This document shows positions 32,596-41,167 of a DNA stretch of 54,989 bases, one piece after another. Where the stretch lies: assembly GCF_001424185.1 (NCBI RefSeq), contig NZ_LMOM01000016.1, positions 1-54,989 of the forward strand, written 5' to 3'. The position numbers and the translations under genes are program-made. Each line of letters opens with the position of its first letter. The first letter of the stretch is position 1. The notes under the pieces are model-generated. The model made no database searches, was not told where the DNA came from, and worked only from the letters and a program-made list of their open reading frames with translations. Origin of the DNA: Deinococcus sp. Leaf326. Its GTDB lineage: Bacteria; Deinococcota; Deinococci; Deinococcales; Deinococcaceae.

Positions 32596-33513
32596 TCAGA
32601 GCGCCAGATTGGTATCAACTACGCGGCACTGACAGTACACCTCCTGAAGCGCCTCTCGCAGATCCCCACTCCGGTGGCTCGCCATCTGCATTCCTCCCGA
32701 GGCGGCGTGCGGCGCGAACACGTCCCCCAGTCGGCTGCTGGTGACGTACCCGTGCCAGCTCAGGGCGAGGTTGGGATGCGCGGCCGAGGCGCAGGCGAGG
32801 TCGAACAGGGCGTCGAGATCGTCCGGCGCGCTACTCCCCCGCAGCTTGTCGCGCAGGCGGCGCGCACGGGCGGCGCGGTCGTAGCCCCACACGGCCAGCA
32901 GCGCCTCGTAGTCAGCCCGGTACAGCTCCAAGCGGCAGGGGTCGCCATAGGCGCTGGGCGGCACCTGCACCACGAGGTAGCTGGGTCCGGTCGGGCGGCC
33001 GGTCGTGGGCTCCCCACCAGGGGCCAGGGTGCTGTCCGAGTCCTTGACCGGCAGGGGCGTCCAGTCCCGCTCGCCCTGATGCACGGCCCACAGGGCATGG
33101 GCGAGGGCGTTGCTGCGCACGCGGTCGAGGTCGCGCTGCTGCTGCTCGCTGCGCAGCTGGGCGCGGCGGGGGTTGGTCTTCGCGCCGTGGGCCTGCAAGA
33201 TTTCGCGCTGGTACTGGGCCTGGGGCTGTTTGCGGTTGCGCTGGCGGGTCTCGCGGATAGCGGCGGGGATGTCCCACTCGTGCTGGGCTTGCATCTCGCA
33301 GACCCAGAGGTAGGCGCGGTGGTAGGCGGCGCGCAGGTGGGACTTCTGTTCGGCGCGGGCGTACCACATGAGGCGCACCAGGCGGCGGCGGGTGCGGCGT
33401 AGGCCGGCTTCGGTGGGGTTGACCCATTGGGCATGGGCGAGGCGCTCGGCTTCGTCGCTGCTGGGCAGCCGTGGCGCGCGGCGCTGGGGTTTGGTGCTCT
33501 TGCTCGTGCTCAT
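32596..33513 (-). CDS. Hypothetical phage protein, 305 aa
   Basis: The N-terminal 30 residues are basic. Residues 35-140 are helical and very rich in Arg/Gln (RRTRRRLVRLMWYARAEQ, RQRNRKQPQAQYQRE), suggesting nucleic-acid contact. Residues 190-305 are more globular (SYLVVQVPPSAYGDPCRLELY). No catalytic motif or zinc site is seen. ATG 33513 has GGAGG 11 bases upstream; GTG 33564, overlapping the preceding gene, is an alternative. It is the last gene of the early operon. Confidence 0.6.
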   Translation of the reverse strand: MSTSKSTKPQRRAPRLPSSDEAERLAHAQWVNPTEAGLRRTRRRLVRLMWYARAEQKSHLRAAYHRAYLWVCEMQAQHEWDIPAAIRETRQRNRKQPQAQYQREILQAHGAKTNPRRAQLRSEQQQRDLDRVRSNALAHALWAVHQGERDWTPLPVKDSDSTLAPGGEPTTGRPTGPSYLVVQVPPSAYGDPCRLELYRADYEALLAVWGYDRAARARRLRDKLRGSSAPDDLDALFDLACASAAHPNLALSWHGYVTSSRLGDVFAPHAASGGMQMASHRSGDLREALQEVYCQCRVVDTNLAL

Positions 33514-33551
33514 GCGGCGGGATGCCTCCGGGGGGCGGGTCGGGCTCAAGG

Positions 33552-33794
33552 TCACAGACGGCACCGGGCGGCGATCAGGGACAGGCGAGGGATTTCCAGG
33601 GTCCGCTCGTCACCCGTGCGGGGGTTGCGGACGATGACCTCGGTGAAGCCCTGTTTGGCCTGGGTCATGAAGGTGGCGTTGATCTGGAGGGACTCGCGCA
33701 GGGTGTCGGCGGGATCGGCGTAGTTGCCTTCGGTGGTCATCTGGCTGAGGGCGCCGAAGCTGCCGTCGTCGAACATGAACAGGACAGTGGTCAT
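33552..33794 (-). CDS. Small hypothetical protein, 80 aa
   Basis: ATG 33794 follows CAGCAGGAGACGCGG. The product (MTTVLFMFDDGSFGALSQMTTEGNY..., LRESLQINATFMTQAKQGFTEVIV) looks like a small alpha/beta protein and ends with a basic strand. It has no recognised family. It is in the same operon as the nuclease and phosphatase genes upstream. Confidence 0.6.
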   Translation of the reverse strand: MTTVLFMFDDGSFGALSQMTTEGNYADPADTLRESLQINATFMTQAKQGFTEVIVRNPRTGDERTLEIPRLSLIAARCRL

Positions 33795-33873
33795 CCGCGT
33801 CTCCTGCTGGCTTGATTGCGGGTGGGGCGGCGGCAGGGCAGCGCAGCGTGGCGAGCGCGCAGGCAAGCGCGGG

Positions 33874-34203
33874 TCATGGGAACCTCCGGAAATTGCACTC
33901 CAGACAGACGAGGCGATCCGGTCGACACCCCGGGCGGTGCTGGCCTCCTGCACAGGGCGGCTTCCAGAACCCACCGCGCGGGACGACCTCATACGGCTCG
34001 CGCCAGAAGATCAGGACGCCCTCTTGCACGAGGCGGCGCAGGGTCTCCTGCTGCTCCGCACTGGCCGAGGCCACGCACTGACCGGGCGGTATGGCCCGCA
34101 CGGCACGCTCGTACTCGGCCGAGTCATAGGGGCGCACGTGGGCGCACGGGTCATAGGTCTGCGACTGGGGCAGAACGGGTGCTGCTCCTTTGCGTGGACT
34201 CAC
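33874..34203 (-). CDS. Small protein with C-terminal Cys cluster, 109 aa
   Basis: The C-terminal part has four cysteines (PPCAGG, PGCRPD, LVCLECNF), a plausible zinc ribbon. The middle is helical (SAEYERAVRAIPPGQ, EQQETLRRLVQEG). The gene starts four bases inside the stop of the phosphatase gene. It may be a DNA- or protein-binding early protein. No family is recognised. Confidence 0.55.
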   Translation of the reverse strand: MSPRKGAAPVLPQSQTYDPCAHVRPYDSAEYERAVRAIPPGQCVASASAEQQETLRRLVQEGVLIFWREPYEVVPRGGFWKPPCAGGQHRPGCRPDRLVCLECNFRRFP

Positions 34204-34955
34204 AGCACGCCCCGCTGGCCCTGATCGAGCGCGTGTTCGTCCCCAGGGTTGGGCAGGACGCCCTGGTGCTCCCCGATGGGCAGGCGGGGCAGGGGGCGGC
34301 TACCGGTGAGGGTGTGCAGGGTCAGGCTCAGGTCGGACAGGTCCAGGGTGGCGAGCTGCCCGGACTTCCAGGCCAGCGTGTCCAGGTACACGGCCTGGGT
34401 GCCGTCCGCGAAGGTCATCAGGACAGGCAGGTCGGCGCGGTCGCTCCGGATGGTCCGCGTGGGCGTGTGGCCGTGTACCGCCAGGCGGCAGCCGTCGGGC
34501 AGGGAGGTGCGCTCGTCATCGGGGCGCATCCACAGGTGGGCGGGGTGGGCACCTGCGCCCCAGTTCCCGCTGTTCGGCACGTGCGGCGCGGCGTGGCTCA
34601 GGTACACGTGCCCATGCTTGTGCCAGTGCGCACAGGTGTCTTCCAACCATGCGGCGGCTTCTCGTGCGGCCTTCATGGTCTTGAACTGGGTCACCGTCAT
34701 CGGGTCGTGGAGCTGCGTGCCGGCGAGCAAGGCGTGCATGAACATGTGGTCGTGGTTGCCCAGCAGCAGGGTCGCCCGGCCCCACTCCACCTGTTGCTGC
34801 AGCCGCGCGATCACGCCCGGCGCGTCCGGCCCCCGGTCCAGGTAGTCGCCCAGGAAGAGCAGCTGGCGGCCGGGGTAGGCAGCGAGCAGGACATCGAGCA
34901 GGTCGGAGCGGCCGTGCAAGTCGGGGACGACGATGGGGGCAGGTGCCTCAGTCAT
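34200..34955 (-). CDS. Calcineurin-like metallophosphatase (PPP/lambda-phosphatase type), 251 aa
   Basis: All metal-binding signatures are present: DLHG (12-15), GDYLDRGPDAPG (36-47), GNHDHMF (66-72), a His in YLSHAAPH near 121 and VHGHTPT (162-168). These define PPP-family serine/threonine phosphatases such as lambda phage PP and ApaH-like enzymes. The substrate may be phosphoprotein or dinucleotide polyphosphate. The ATG overlaps the stop of the VRR-NUC gene by four bases. The C-terminal 40 residues are extra. Confidence 0.85.
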   Translation of the reverse strand: MTEAPAPIVVPDLHGRSDLLDVLLAAYPGRQLLFLGDYLDRGPDAPGVIARLQQQVEWGRATLLLGNHDHMFMHALLAGTQLHDPMTVTQFKTMKAAREAAAWLEDTCAHWHKHGHVYLSHAAPHVPNSGNWGAGAHPAHLWMRPDDERTSLPDGCRLAVHGHTPTRTIRSDRADLPVLMTFADGTQAVYLDTLAWKSGQLATLDLSDLSLTLHTLTGSRPLPRLPIGEHQGVLPNPGDEHALDQGQRGVL

Positions 34956-35404
34956 ATATTCACCTGTAAATGAAATGGGTCTTGCTCCTGCTGCGGCTCT
35001 CCGCTTCCGGTGGTGTGGATGGCACGCCGCAAGAGGCCAGACAGGCGCTGCGCCTCCGCAATCAGGCCCCGCGCCTCATCCGCATCCCGAATGATCTGAG
35101 GGGACAGACCACAGGCCCGCAACTCGCCGTGGCACTTCACCTGTGAGGGCCGCAGCTCGCCCGTCTCTGTCTTGACCTCAATCAGCGCCGCTAAGGCCAG
35201 CGGTGACCCCGGCAACCGGCACAGCATCGTCAGGTCCGGGAAGCCGTTGGGCAGATGCCCCTTCCTCAGCCCGCGCTGCCCACGCGCCACCATCCCTGCC
35301 TCGGTCTTCAGCGCGTACCACCCTGCCCGCAGGAACAGCTCCCGAATGCTGTCCTCGATCTCCCGCTCCGTCTCTGGGCGCAGGTGCGGCGCAAGGCGAC
35401 TCAC
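34952..35404 (-). CDS. VRR-NUC domain nuclease, 150 aa
   Basis: The VRR-NUC fold of the PD-(D/E)xK superfamily is shown by the N-terminal helix (ESIRELFLRAGWYALKTEAG-like), GFPDLTMLC (catalytic Asp) and ALIEVKTETGELRPSQ (catalytic Glu and Lys). Standalone phage VRR-NUC proteins act as structure-specific or Holliday-junction nucleases. It is coupled to the genes on both sides by 4-base overlaps. The C-terminal 40 residues are probably a flexible tail. Confidence 0.8.
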   Translation of the reverse strand: MSRLAPHLRPETEREIEDSIRELFLRAGWYALKTEAGMVARGQRGLRKGHLPNGFPDLTMLCRLPGSPLALAALIEVKTETGELRPSQVKCHGELRACGLSPQIIRDADEARGLIAEAQRLSGLLRRAIHTTGSGEPQQEQDPFHLQVNI

Positions 35405-35643
35405 CCCTGCCCCCAGGTGCGGCAGCCCTCGCCCGGATCACGCAGGCCGAGGTGGTAGGCGTAGCAGCCCCGCTCATCCCTCAGAAAAATGAACCCGTAC
35501 TCGGCCCGCAAAGAGGCTGCGTGCGCCCGAGCGCGCTCCGGATCGTCGAGGAACGCCAGCGGCCGGACCACTTCGGCCTCCCGACGCTTGCGCTTCTGGC
35601 GCTGCTCGCGGGCCTGACGGACCTTCACCCCTCCCCGGCTCAC
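35401..35643 (-). CDS. Small basic protein, 80 aa, GTG start
   Basis: GTG 35643 overlaps the preceding stop in GTGA. The N-terminus is strongly basic (VKVRQAREQRQKRKRREAEV), followed by a helix (DPERARAHAASLRAEYGF) and a short beta end with one Cys (GCYAYHL). This suggests nucleic-acid binding. No family is recognised. It is a member of the early operon 32596-36082. Confidence 0.55.
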   Translation of the reverse strand: MSRGGVKVRQAREQRQKRKRREAEVVRPLAFLDDPERARAHAASLRAEYGFIFLRDERGCYAYHLGLRDPGEGCRTWGQG

Positions 35644-35861
35644 CTCTCCCCTCCCCCGACGGTCTTCCCCAGGAAGGCGCGGCACCCGGCGTCCGGCGCG
35701 GTCAGCAGGAGACGCTTACGGCTGGCACTCTGGACGATCCCGCCCCACATGCCCGGCCGGGTGATCGACTGGCAGGGGCGGAAGTCCAGGTACTCGGTGG
35801 CCTCCCCTTTCGCCGGCGGCGCGGCTTTCTTCCACAGCGCGCAGTCCTGGCAGGCGTTCAC
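35640..35861 (-). CDS. Small Cys-containing protein, 73 aa
   Basis: The start MNACQDCALWKKA has a CxxC pair; further cysteines stand at RPCQS and GCRAF, so four could bind one zinc. It overlaps both neighbours by four bases. The family is unknown. Small zinc-cluster proteins of this kind are common in early phage operons. Confidence 0.55.
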   Translation of the reverse strand: MNACQDCALWKKAAPPAKGEATEYLDFRPCQSITRPGMWGGIVQSASRKRLLLTAPDAGCRAFLGKTVGGGER

Positions 35862-36082
35862 GAGGTGCTCCGGATCGCCGTGAGGATGTGGCCACGCGGC
35901 ACAGCGCCCCAGGTCGAGATGGCGGCCACGCCCTGGCGCTGGGCCTGGAGCACCCCGGCACGTTCGAGGCGGCGGCAGTCGTAGACGCGCTGCTGCGCGG
36001 AGCAGGTGCAGAGGGCGTCAGCGCCGCGGGCAACACCGCAGTACCCGCAGATCAGCGAGGCGGCGGGGGGCGGAGTATTCAT
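35858..36082 (-). CDS. Small zinc-ribbon-like protein, 74 aa
   Basis: CGYCGVARGADALCTC holds two CxxC/CxC knuckles 9 residues apart, which is typical of a zinc ribbon. The remainder is helical. ATG 36082 follows AGAGG by seven bases. It is the first gene of the minus-strand early operon and is divergent from the ParA gene; the operator-like repeats at 36097-36141 lie between them. Confidence 0.6.
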   Translation of the reverse strand: MNTPPPAASLICGYCGVARGADALCTCSAQQRVYDCRRLERAGVLQAQRQGVAAISTWGAVPRGHILTAIRSTS

Positions 36083-36096
36083 GCTAAACCTCTTTT

Positions 36097-36141
36097 GTAT
36101 ACATGTATGGATACATGCCTACCTGAATGCGTACGGGTAGG
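36097..36141. promoter_or_regulatory. Operator or centromere-like repeats upstream of parA
   Basis: The perfect dyad CATGTATGGATACATG (36102-36117) contains ATACATG, which is repeated 12 bp upstream at 36099-36105. Next follows CCTACC (36118-36123) paired with GGTAGG (36136-36141). Such clustered repeats in front of a partition operon usually bind the ParB-type partner. Confidence 0.5.
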
Positions 36142-36162
36142 TAACGGTGTACTCTTGTAAGC

Positions 36163-36792
36163 ATGTCTGCAATGACGAATTTCCGAGTGGCCGTGGTCGG
36201 GCGCAAGGGCGGCGTGGGAAAGACCAGCAGCGCGATCCACCTCGCAGCCCACCTCGCCTACTCCGGTCGGCGCACCCTGCTCGTGGACGGCGACGACCGG
36301 GGCTACGCCACCACCTGGGCACGTGGCGGCACCATGCCCTTCGACGTGGACGGCGTGGGCGGCCTGATGGCGGTCAGCCAGTACGACGCGGCCGTGATCG
36401 ACTCCCAGGCTGACCCCAGTGAGCAGGAGATCAGCACCCTGGGTCGCCACAGCAGCGTGCTCGTGCTGCCGGCCATTCCCGAGGCGCAGGCCGTCAGTGG
36501 CCTGATGCAAACCGTGGGCGTCCTTGACGGCGCGGGTGTGCCGCGCGAGCGCATCGCCGTGCTGCTGACGATGGACACCCGGCAGGGTCCGGCCACGGCC
36601 GAGGCCCGCGAGGCGCTGGAGGGCGCCGGCCTGCGCGTCCTGAAGCAAAGCATCCGCGACACCGTCGCCTTCCGCCACGCCTCGGGGCAGTCCACCCTGG
36701 TCCACCGTGTAGGCAATACCGGGGGCAAGATGGCCTGGCTCGACTACGAAGCCGCCCTGAAGGAACTGCTGAGCATTGGAGGTGCCCAGTGA
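36163..36792 (+). CDS. parA: ParA-family partition ATPase, 209 aa
   Basis: The deviant Walker [17 protein letters not shown] (13-28) with its signature Lys, the A' region [14 protein letters not shown] (39-52) and Walker [10 protein letters not shown] (77-85) define a short ParA/Soj ATPase of the plasmid type Ib/II size class without an N-terminal HTH. It should move DNA by ATP-dependent nucleoid binding together with the next gene product. TACTCT ends seven bases before the ATG, so the message may be leaderless. A ParA in a prophage often signals extrachromosomal upkeep. Confidence 0.85.
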   Translation: MSAMTNFRVAVVGRKGGVGKTSSAIHLAAHLAYSGRRTLLVDGDDRGYATTWARGGTMPFDVDGVGGLMAVSQYDAAVIDSQADPSEQEISTLGRHSSVLVLPAIPEAQAVSGLMQTVGVLDGAGVPRERIAVLLTMDTRQGPATAEAREALEGAGLRVLKQSIRDTVAFRHASGQSTLVHRVGNTGGKMAWLDYEAALKELLSIGGAQ

Positions 36793-37151
36793 GCAAGCCC
36801 AACAAGTTCGCCGCTCTGACGAGCCTGACGACCAGCCCGGTCGCTGCCCCTGAAGTCGCCCAGGTCCCGGAACCGGTCGCCGCCCCTGAACCGGTGGACA
36901 CGCCTGCACCTGCATCCATCCCGCTGGGCACTGCACCGGAACTGACCCGGATGCTCGCCGGCCGAGTCCCTGACAGCATCTTCGACGAGTTTCAGGATCA
37001 GAAGCGCGGCGTCGGCCGGGCGATGGGCGTGCGCCGCTCCATAACGAATGAAGAGGGCCTCGAAGCGTTCGTGCGGATGCTCCGGCAGCCGGCAATGATG
37101 CAGGCCTGGCAGATGCAGCTGGCACAGGTGCGGCAGGAACGCCGGGACTGA
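36789..37151 (+). CDS. ParB-like partner of the partition ATPase, 120 aa
   Basis: The ATG overlaps the parA stop by four bases. The N-terminal 55 residues are a Pro/Ala/Val/Glu linker. The C-terminal 60 residues ([40 protein letters not shown]) look like a small ribbon- or helix-based DNA-binding domain. Short plasmid centromere-binding proteins have this size and place. The classic ParB box is absent, so the name rests on context. Confidence 0.6.
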   Translation: MSKPNKFAALTSLTTSPVAAPEVAQVPEPVAAPEPVDTPAPASIPLGTAPELTRMLAGRVPDSIFDEFQDQKRGVGRAMGVRRSITNEEGLEAFVRMLRQPAMMQAWQMQLAQVRQERRD

Positions 37152-37160
37152 GCCGGTAGG

Positions 37161-37204
37161 GAAGAGGGGTCACCTGCGCTGCCGGGCGTGGGCGGCCCCT
37201 CTTC
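37161..37204 (+). terminator. Terminator of the partition operon
   Basis: GAAGAGGGG pairs perfectly with CCCCTCTTC around a 26-base loop just after the ParB-like gene. The T run is poor. Confidence 0.5.
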
Positions 37205-37279
37205 GCAGTGCCCGGTGGACGTGCGCGGCCTGCTCGCGCGCGTGCCGGGGGTAGAGGTGCCGGAGGAGTACCCACAGCT

Positions 37280-37564
37280 TCACGACCCGAAGAAGGCATC
37301 GAGGAACACGCGGGCCTCGGGGTTCAGGAAGCGGCGCGGCGTGTCCGCGAGCACCTGCACGTAAGTCGCCAGTGCTTTTGCCTGGGCGGGCGAGACGGCG
37401 AGCACCGTCAGGGTCAGCTCGTCACCCACACGCTCTGGGGCGAGCTGCGAGGCGAGGCCCTCACGCACGGCTGCGTCCTGCTCCAGCAGCCGCTCGTCGG
37501 TGAGGTCGGTGGGCAGGTCCGCACAGGCCGTCACCAGGGGCAGGTCCAGGGCGCGGCGGGTCAT
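37280..37564 (-). CDS. Hypothetical phage protein X, 94 aa
   Basis: The product ([53 protein letters not shown]) is helical and acidic; no family is recognised. Its ATG overlaps the stop of the 40-residue gene upstream in ATGA. A truncated second copy of this gene pair lies at 39655-39902, fused to a partial dnaB. The pair seems to have stood downstream of dnaB before cargo genes were inserted. Confidence 0.6.
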   Translation of the reverse strand: MTRRALDLPLVTACADLPTDLTDERLLEQDAAVREGLASQLAPERVGDELTLTVLAVSPAQAKALATYVQVLADTPRRFLNPEARVFLDAFFGS

Positions 37565-37683
37565 GCCGGCGCCTGCCGGTAGTGCTCACGCAGAAGGGCC
37601 GCGACGGCGGCGCGGTGGTTCGGGGGCAGCGCGGCGAGTTGACCTTCCCACCACGCGCGCAGTTCGGCACTCAGTTCTCGCAT
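37561..37683 (-). CDS. Very small protein upstream of X, 40 aa
   Basis: The frame MRELSAELRAWWEGQLAALP..., ending LLREHYRQAPA, is an amphipathic helical peptide. It overlaps the start of gene X by four bases. A second copy at 39773-39902 keeps most of the sequence but has a frameshift, and this conservation supports the coding status of the intact copy. The function is unknown. Confidence 0.55.
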   Translation of the reverse strand: MRELSAELRAWWEGQLAALPPNHRAAVAALLREHYRQAPA

Positions 37684-37790
37684 GGTTCTATGCTGCCGAA
37701 CTCATCATCTACTCATGTGACCATCTATAAGGGGACTACAGACGCTAAAGCCTTCTTATCGTAATCAGGGCCTAGAGGAATTGAGCGTTT

Positions 37791-39023
37791 ATGCTGGGCT
37801 CTATGGCAACAGACGCCTCCGCCACTCAGACACTCGATTCAGAAGAAGCAAACATCTCCTCGAATACTCAGATCCAAGCACTTAAGCATCAGATTGAACA
37901 GCTTCAAGCGGCGTTGGATCAAGCAACTGCCCTCTTTCAGAAAAGTCCAGGCATAGCTTTTTTGCTGAACGCACATGGAAGAATCTTAGACTTGAATATG
38001 CAGGCAGTTTATCTTCTCCAGGCTTCTCCTCAAGAACTGATCGGCCGCAATCTGAGTTTAATTTTGGAACCTTCTTCACAAGCTTCTTTCACCTTTATGT
38101 TAAAAAAAGTATTTAGAGAGGGTATTCAACAGACAAGTGAGATTCGTCTACTCACTTTACAGGGTCGTACATTGGAAATGACCGCACAAGCGTCTTTGCA
38201 CTCTAAAGATGGTGAAGCATCATATTGTCATTTAGTCTTGACGGATATTACTCAATTTACTTCATCTCATCGCGTCCTGCTTGACCGTCAAGTCTCTCAA
38301 GAAAACCATATTCAAGAACAAGGTCTTAAAATTAGACAGATTCACGAAGAATTTGAAAATGCCCTTAGGCTGTCTGCCAAGGCTTTAGGAGATTCTTTTA
38401 GCCAAGTAAAAGATTCGTTTAGTCTTTCACACATACATCCAGAAGTACCAGACTACATAAAAGATACGGAAAATGCCTTTCAGAAAACTCAAAATCTGTT
38501 GGAGTCTCTCGAAACATATATAAAAATACGTTTCATCAATTTCCAAATGCGTAGCGTGAACTTGAATGATGTTCTCAAAAAGATAATTAGAGATTTAAAA
38601 CCCCAGCTAGAAGATCGAGATGTCCAAATTACAGCTGATTCTCTCCCCATCTTACAGGGTGACAATCAAGTGTTTTATATTATTCTAAATGAATACATTA
38701 CAAATGCTCTAAAATTTACTCGGATACGCCAAACTACTCGAATTCATATCCTTGTCAAAGAAATGGAAACGGAATATTTCATTGGCGTAGAGGACAACGG
38801 CATAGGCTTCAGTCAGCGGCATAAAAATAAAATTTTCCAACTATTCGGCAGGATACATTCAGAACCACTTTATGAAGGAACAGGTCTAGGTCTTGCAGTC
38901 GTTCGCCGGCTCTGTGAAAGATTTAAAGGCAGAGCATGGGGCGAAGGTAAAATAGATGAAGGATCGACCTTCTGGTTTGCTTGGCCTAAATCGTCAACGA
39001 AGAGTGGTAATACTCGTATATGA
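37791..39023 (+). CDS. PAS-domain histidine-kinase-like protein, AT-rich cargo, 410 aa
   Basis: Residues 20-45 are a coiled coil. Residues 45-155 form a PAS domain (SPGIAFLLNAHGRILDLN, YCHLVLTDITQF). Residues 165-260 are a helical linker where a HisKA box should stand. Residues 270-400 are a HATPase: N-box NEYITNALKFT, G1 DNGIGF, G2 GTGLGLAVVRRL. No H-box such as FSHDLRTPL is visible (SAKALGDSFSQVKDSFS stands there), so it may use another acceptor or act on a partner. GC is far lower than in its neighbours, suggesting recent transfer. Confidence 0.8.
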   Translation: MLGSMATDASATQTLDSEEANISSNTQIQALKHQIEQLQAALDQATALFQKSPGIAFLLNAHGRILDLNMQAVYLLQASPQELIGRNLSLILEPSSQASFTFMLKKVFREGIQQTSEIRLLTLQGRTLEMTAQASLHSKDGEASYCHLVLTDITQFTSSHRVLLDRQVSQENHIQEQGLKIRQIHEEFENALRLSAKALGDSFSQVKDSFSLSHIHPEVPDYIKDTENAFQKTQNLLESLETYIKIRFINFQMRSVNLNDVLKKIIRDLKPQLEDRDVQITADSLPILQGDNQVFYIILNEYITNALKFTRIRQTTRIHILVKEMETEYFIGVEDNGIGFSQRHKNKIFQLFGRIHSEPLYEGTGLGLAVVRRLCERFKGRAWGEGKIDEGSTFWFAWPKSSTKSGNTRI

Positions 39024-39122
39024 ACTATTAATATAAATACACCGCCTGGAGCAGTCTTCTGCTACGTTTAAATCAGATCGTTATTACTTATGGTGCAGAT
39101 AACATAGATCAGATAGAATCTT

Positions 39123-39654
39123 TCAAATCCCATCCTGAGCATAGGACAGGTCGGCGAACATCACGAACTGGCTGTTGTAGCTCACCTTCACCGTCCCCAC
39201 CGGCCCATTGCGCTGCTTCCCGATGATGATCTCCGCGACCCCCTGGTCGGCCGTATTCGGGTCGTAGTACTCATCGCGGTAGATGAACATCACGGTGTCC
39301 GCATCCTGCTCCACCGCGCCCGACTCACGCAGATCCGACAGCACGGGGCGGTGGTTCGGGCGCTGTTCGACCGCCCGCGAGAGCTGCGAGAGCACCACGA
39401 TGGGAATGTTCAGCTCACGCGCCAGCTTCTTCAGGTTCCGGCTGATGGCACTGACTTCCAGCGTCCGGTTCATCCCCAATCGCCCGCTCGTGCTATCGGC
39501 CTCCACCAACTGCAGGTAGTCCAGGAACAGCACGTCGCACTTCCCCGCCGCGTGAAGCCGCCAGGCACGCCGGGCAATCCCCGTGCCGGTCTGATCACTG
39601 CTGTCGAAGTACTCGATGGGCAGTGCCGCGAGCGCTGGTGCCGCCTTGGCCAGG
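39123..39654 (-). pseudogene. Second, truncated copy of the dnaB 3' part
   Basis: The last 177 codons of dnaB (from [18 protein letters not shown] to the stop) are repeated nearly identically to 41168-41699. The copy has no start and no Walker A. Upstream it changes abruptly at about 39654 into an out-of-frame copy of gene X, so no helicase can be made. High identity points to a recent duplication. Confidence 0.85.
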
Positions 39655-39902
39655 CTGCGAGGCGAGGCCCTCGCGCACGGCAGCGTCCTGCTCCAGCAGC
39701 CGCTCATCGGTGAGGTCGGTGGGCAGGGCGGCACAGGCCGTCATCAGGGGCAGGTCCAGGGCACGGCGGGTCATGCTGGCGCTTGGTCGCGGTAGTGCTC
39801 GCGCAGGAGGGCCGCGCCGCCGTCGCGGCGGGTCGGGTCGGGGAGAGCGCGGCGAGTTGACCCTCCCACCACGCGCGCAGTTCGGCACTCAGTCCTCGCA
39901 TG
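39655..39902 (-). pseudogene. Truncated copies of gene X and of its 40-aa neighbour
   Basis: 39655-39775 repeats the first third of gene X ([18 protein letters not shown]) and then runs into dnaB sequence out of frame. 39773-39902 repeats the 40-aa gene with a frameshift (LSAELRAWWEGQLAAL is kept, the end is read in another frame). Together with the dnaB fragment this marks a deletion between tandem copies. Confidence 0.75.
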
Positions 39903-40128
39903 GTTCCATGCTGCTGGAACCGTCATTTCCTCATGTTGCTCATGGAAAACCAACCGGAGGACAGGGCTAAGGCTACTGGGTGATGGGGATGAGTTCAGCA
40001 GTCGAGAAGTGCTGCAACGTCATCTGAGAGGGAGCACCAGTTCAACAGGCTCCATCCCCTGGTCTCGTCAGGAAAATATCTATTTGCGCTTTTCTTGGGT
40101 CAAGCCAGACTTGCATCAACTACTCGCT

Positions 40129-40265
40129 TCAGAGCGCGAAGGTCTCGTTGATTCTACGGGTGGAAATCTGCCGCTCAATGTCCCTGACTCGGCGAGAGAC
40201 TCGGTACCCGAGGTCATACACGCCCATCAGGGTGATAAACATCTCCTGCACCCAGGCGTTATCTT
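40129..40265 (-). pseudogene. C-terminal fragment of an unknown protein
   Basis: A minus-strand frame reads NAWVQEMFITLMGVYDLGYR and then RVRDIERQI to a stop at 40129. Its composition is coding-like, but a stop directly upstream and the adjoining AT-rich gene cut it off. The region 39903-40128 and the plus-strand frame 40009-40272 over it look non-coding. It may be the debris of an earlier cargo gene. Confidence 0.4.
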
Positions 40266-40268
40266 TTC

Positions 40269-41123
40269 ATGATGAATTTTGCTAAAACGAAAATATCACT
40301 TATAACTCTTTTGACATTCTCTTTTGCAAGTGGAGAATGTGTAGATAAGATGGATCCTAGTTATGACTGGATGGTCAATCAGTCAAGACTTCCGCCCGCA
40401 TTGTCTATGCCTAAGAGTTTTACGATTGACTTTTTGGACAAAGGAACTATTCTAAAGAAAAGGGAGTTCTTTAAATTTAATAAAGACAAGATAGCTAAAT
40501 ACGTTTCTTACACTGGAAATGAAAAGATAAGCATTAATTACCAGCAAAATGGAAAAGACATGCTGGAAGGAAAGGGGCAGGTTACAAAAAGTAAAACTTC
40601 CTCTAGAGAAGTTACGCCACAATCAATGTCCAATTTAGATTCAAAAGAAAGAACAAATGCAGATTTCAGAAAAGTTTATATTAGACTAGAAGACGATGGA
40701 TTTATCTTTAATGCAAATCTGTTAAATGAACAGTCTGTTGAGTGGAGATATAACACTCAAGGTCTGATGATAATGACTAAGGAGGGAAAGTGGCTAAATA
40801 CTGTAATAGCTAAATTTGACGATAAATGTAGAATTGTAGGGATTTATGATAGCTCAGATGAAAGCGAAGCAAGAAACGTTTATAATTATAAATCTACAAG
40901 TACTGATAAAAGAATGGAGTATGTTGCTCCTCAACCCGGTGGCGACCAAGATGGGTTTTTTATTTTTAATGAAAGCGGTCTTCTAGAGAGAAACTTTTTT
41001 ACTTTTTCAGAAGGAACTGCTGATTTTATGTACAAATACGATCAATATAATAATTGGACCGAACAAGTTTATAAGGAAAATGGAAAGTTAACCTTACGCA
41101 TAGTTCGTACCTTAGAGTATTAG
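40269..41123 (+). CDS. Secreted AT-rich cargo protein, 284 aa
   Basis: The N-terminus KTKISLITLLTFSFASGECV is a signal peptide; the Cys after SGE is not in a perfect lipobox. The mature part is Lys/Asn/Ser-rich and beta-repeat-like (VEWRYNTQGLMIMTKEGKW, YNNWTEQVYKENGKLTLR), somewhat like RHS/YD-type or toast-rack repeats, without a firm family. GC is about one third, the lowest in the phage region. It lies between dnaB and the duplicated fragment, opposite in strand, and looks like recently acquired lysogenic cargo. Confidence 0.65.
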   Translation: MMNFAKTKISLITLLTFSFASGECVDKMDPSYDWMVNQSRLPPALSMPKSFTIDFLDKGTILKKREFFKFNKDKIAKYVSYTGNEKISINYQQNGKDMLEGKGQVTKSKTSSREVTPQSMSNLDSKERTNADFRKVYIRLEDDGFIFNANLLNEQSVEWRYNTQGLMIMTKEGKWLNTVIAKFDDKCRIVGIYDSSDESEARNVYNYKSTSTDKRMEYVAPQPGGDQDGFFIFNESGLLERNFFTFSEGTADFMYKYDQYNNWTEQVYKENGKLTLRIVRTLEY

Positions 41124-41167
41124 GTTAAAAAATATTTGATTACAAAATTTGACTCTGAAGAATCACT

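Noticed and set aside
40009..40272. Plus-strand 87-codon frame
   Set aside because: The opposite strand has better coding character, and the frame has no start signal.
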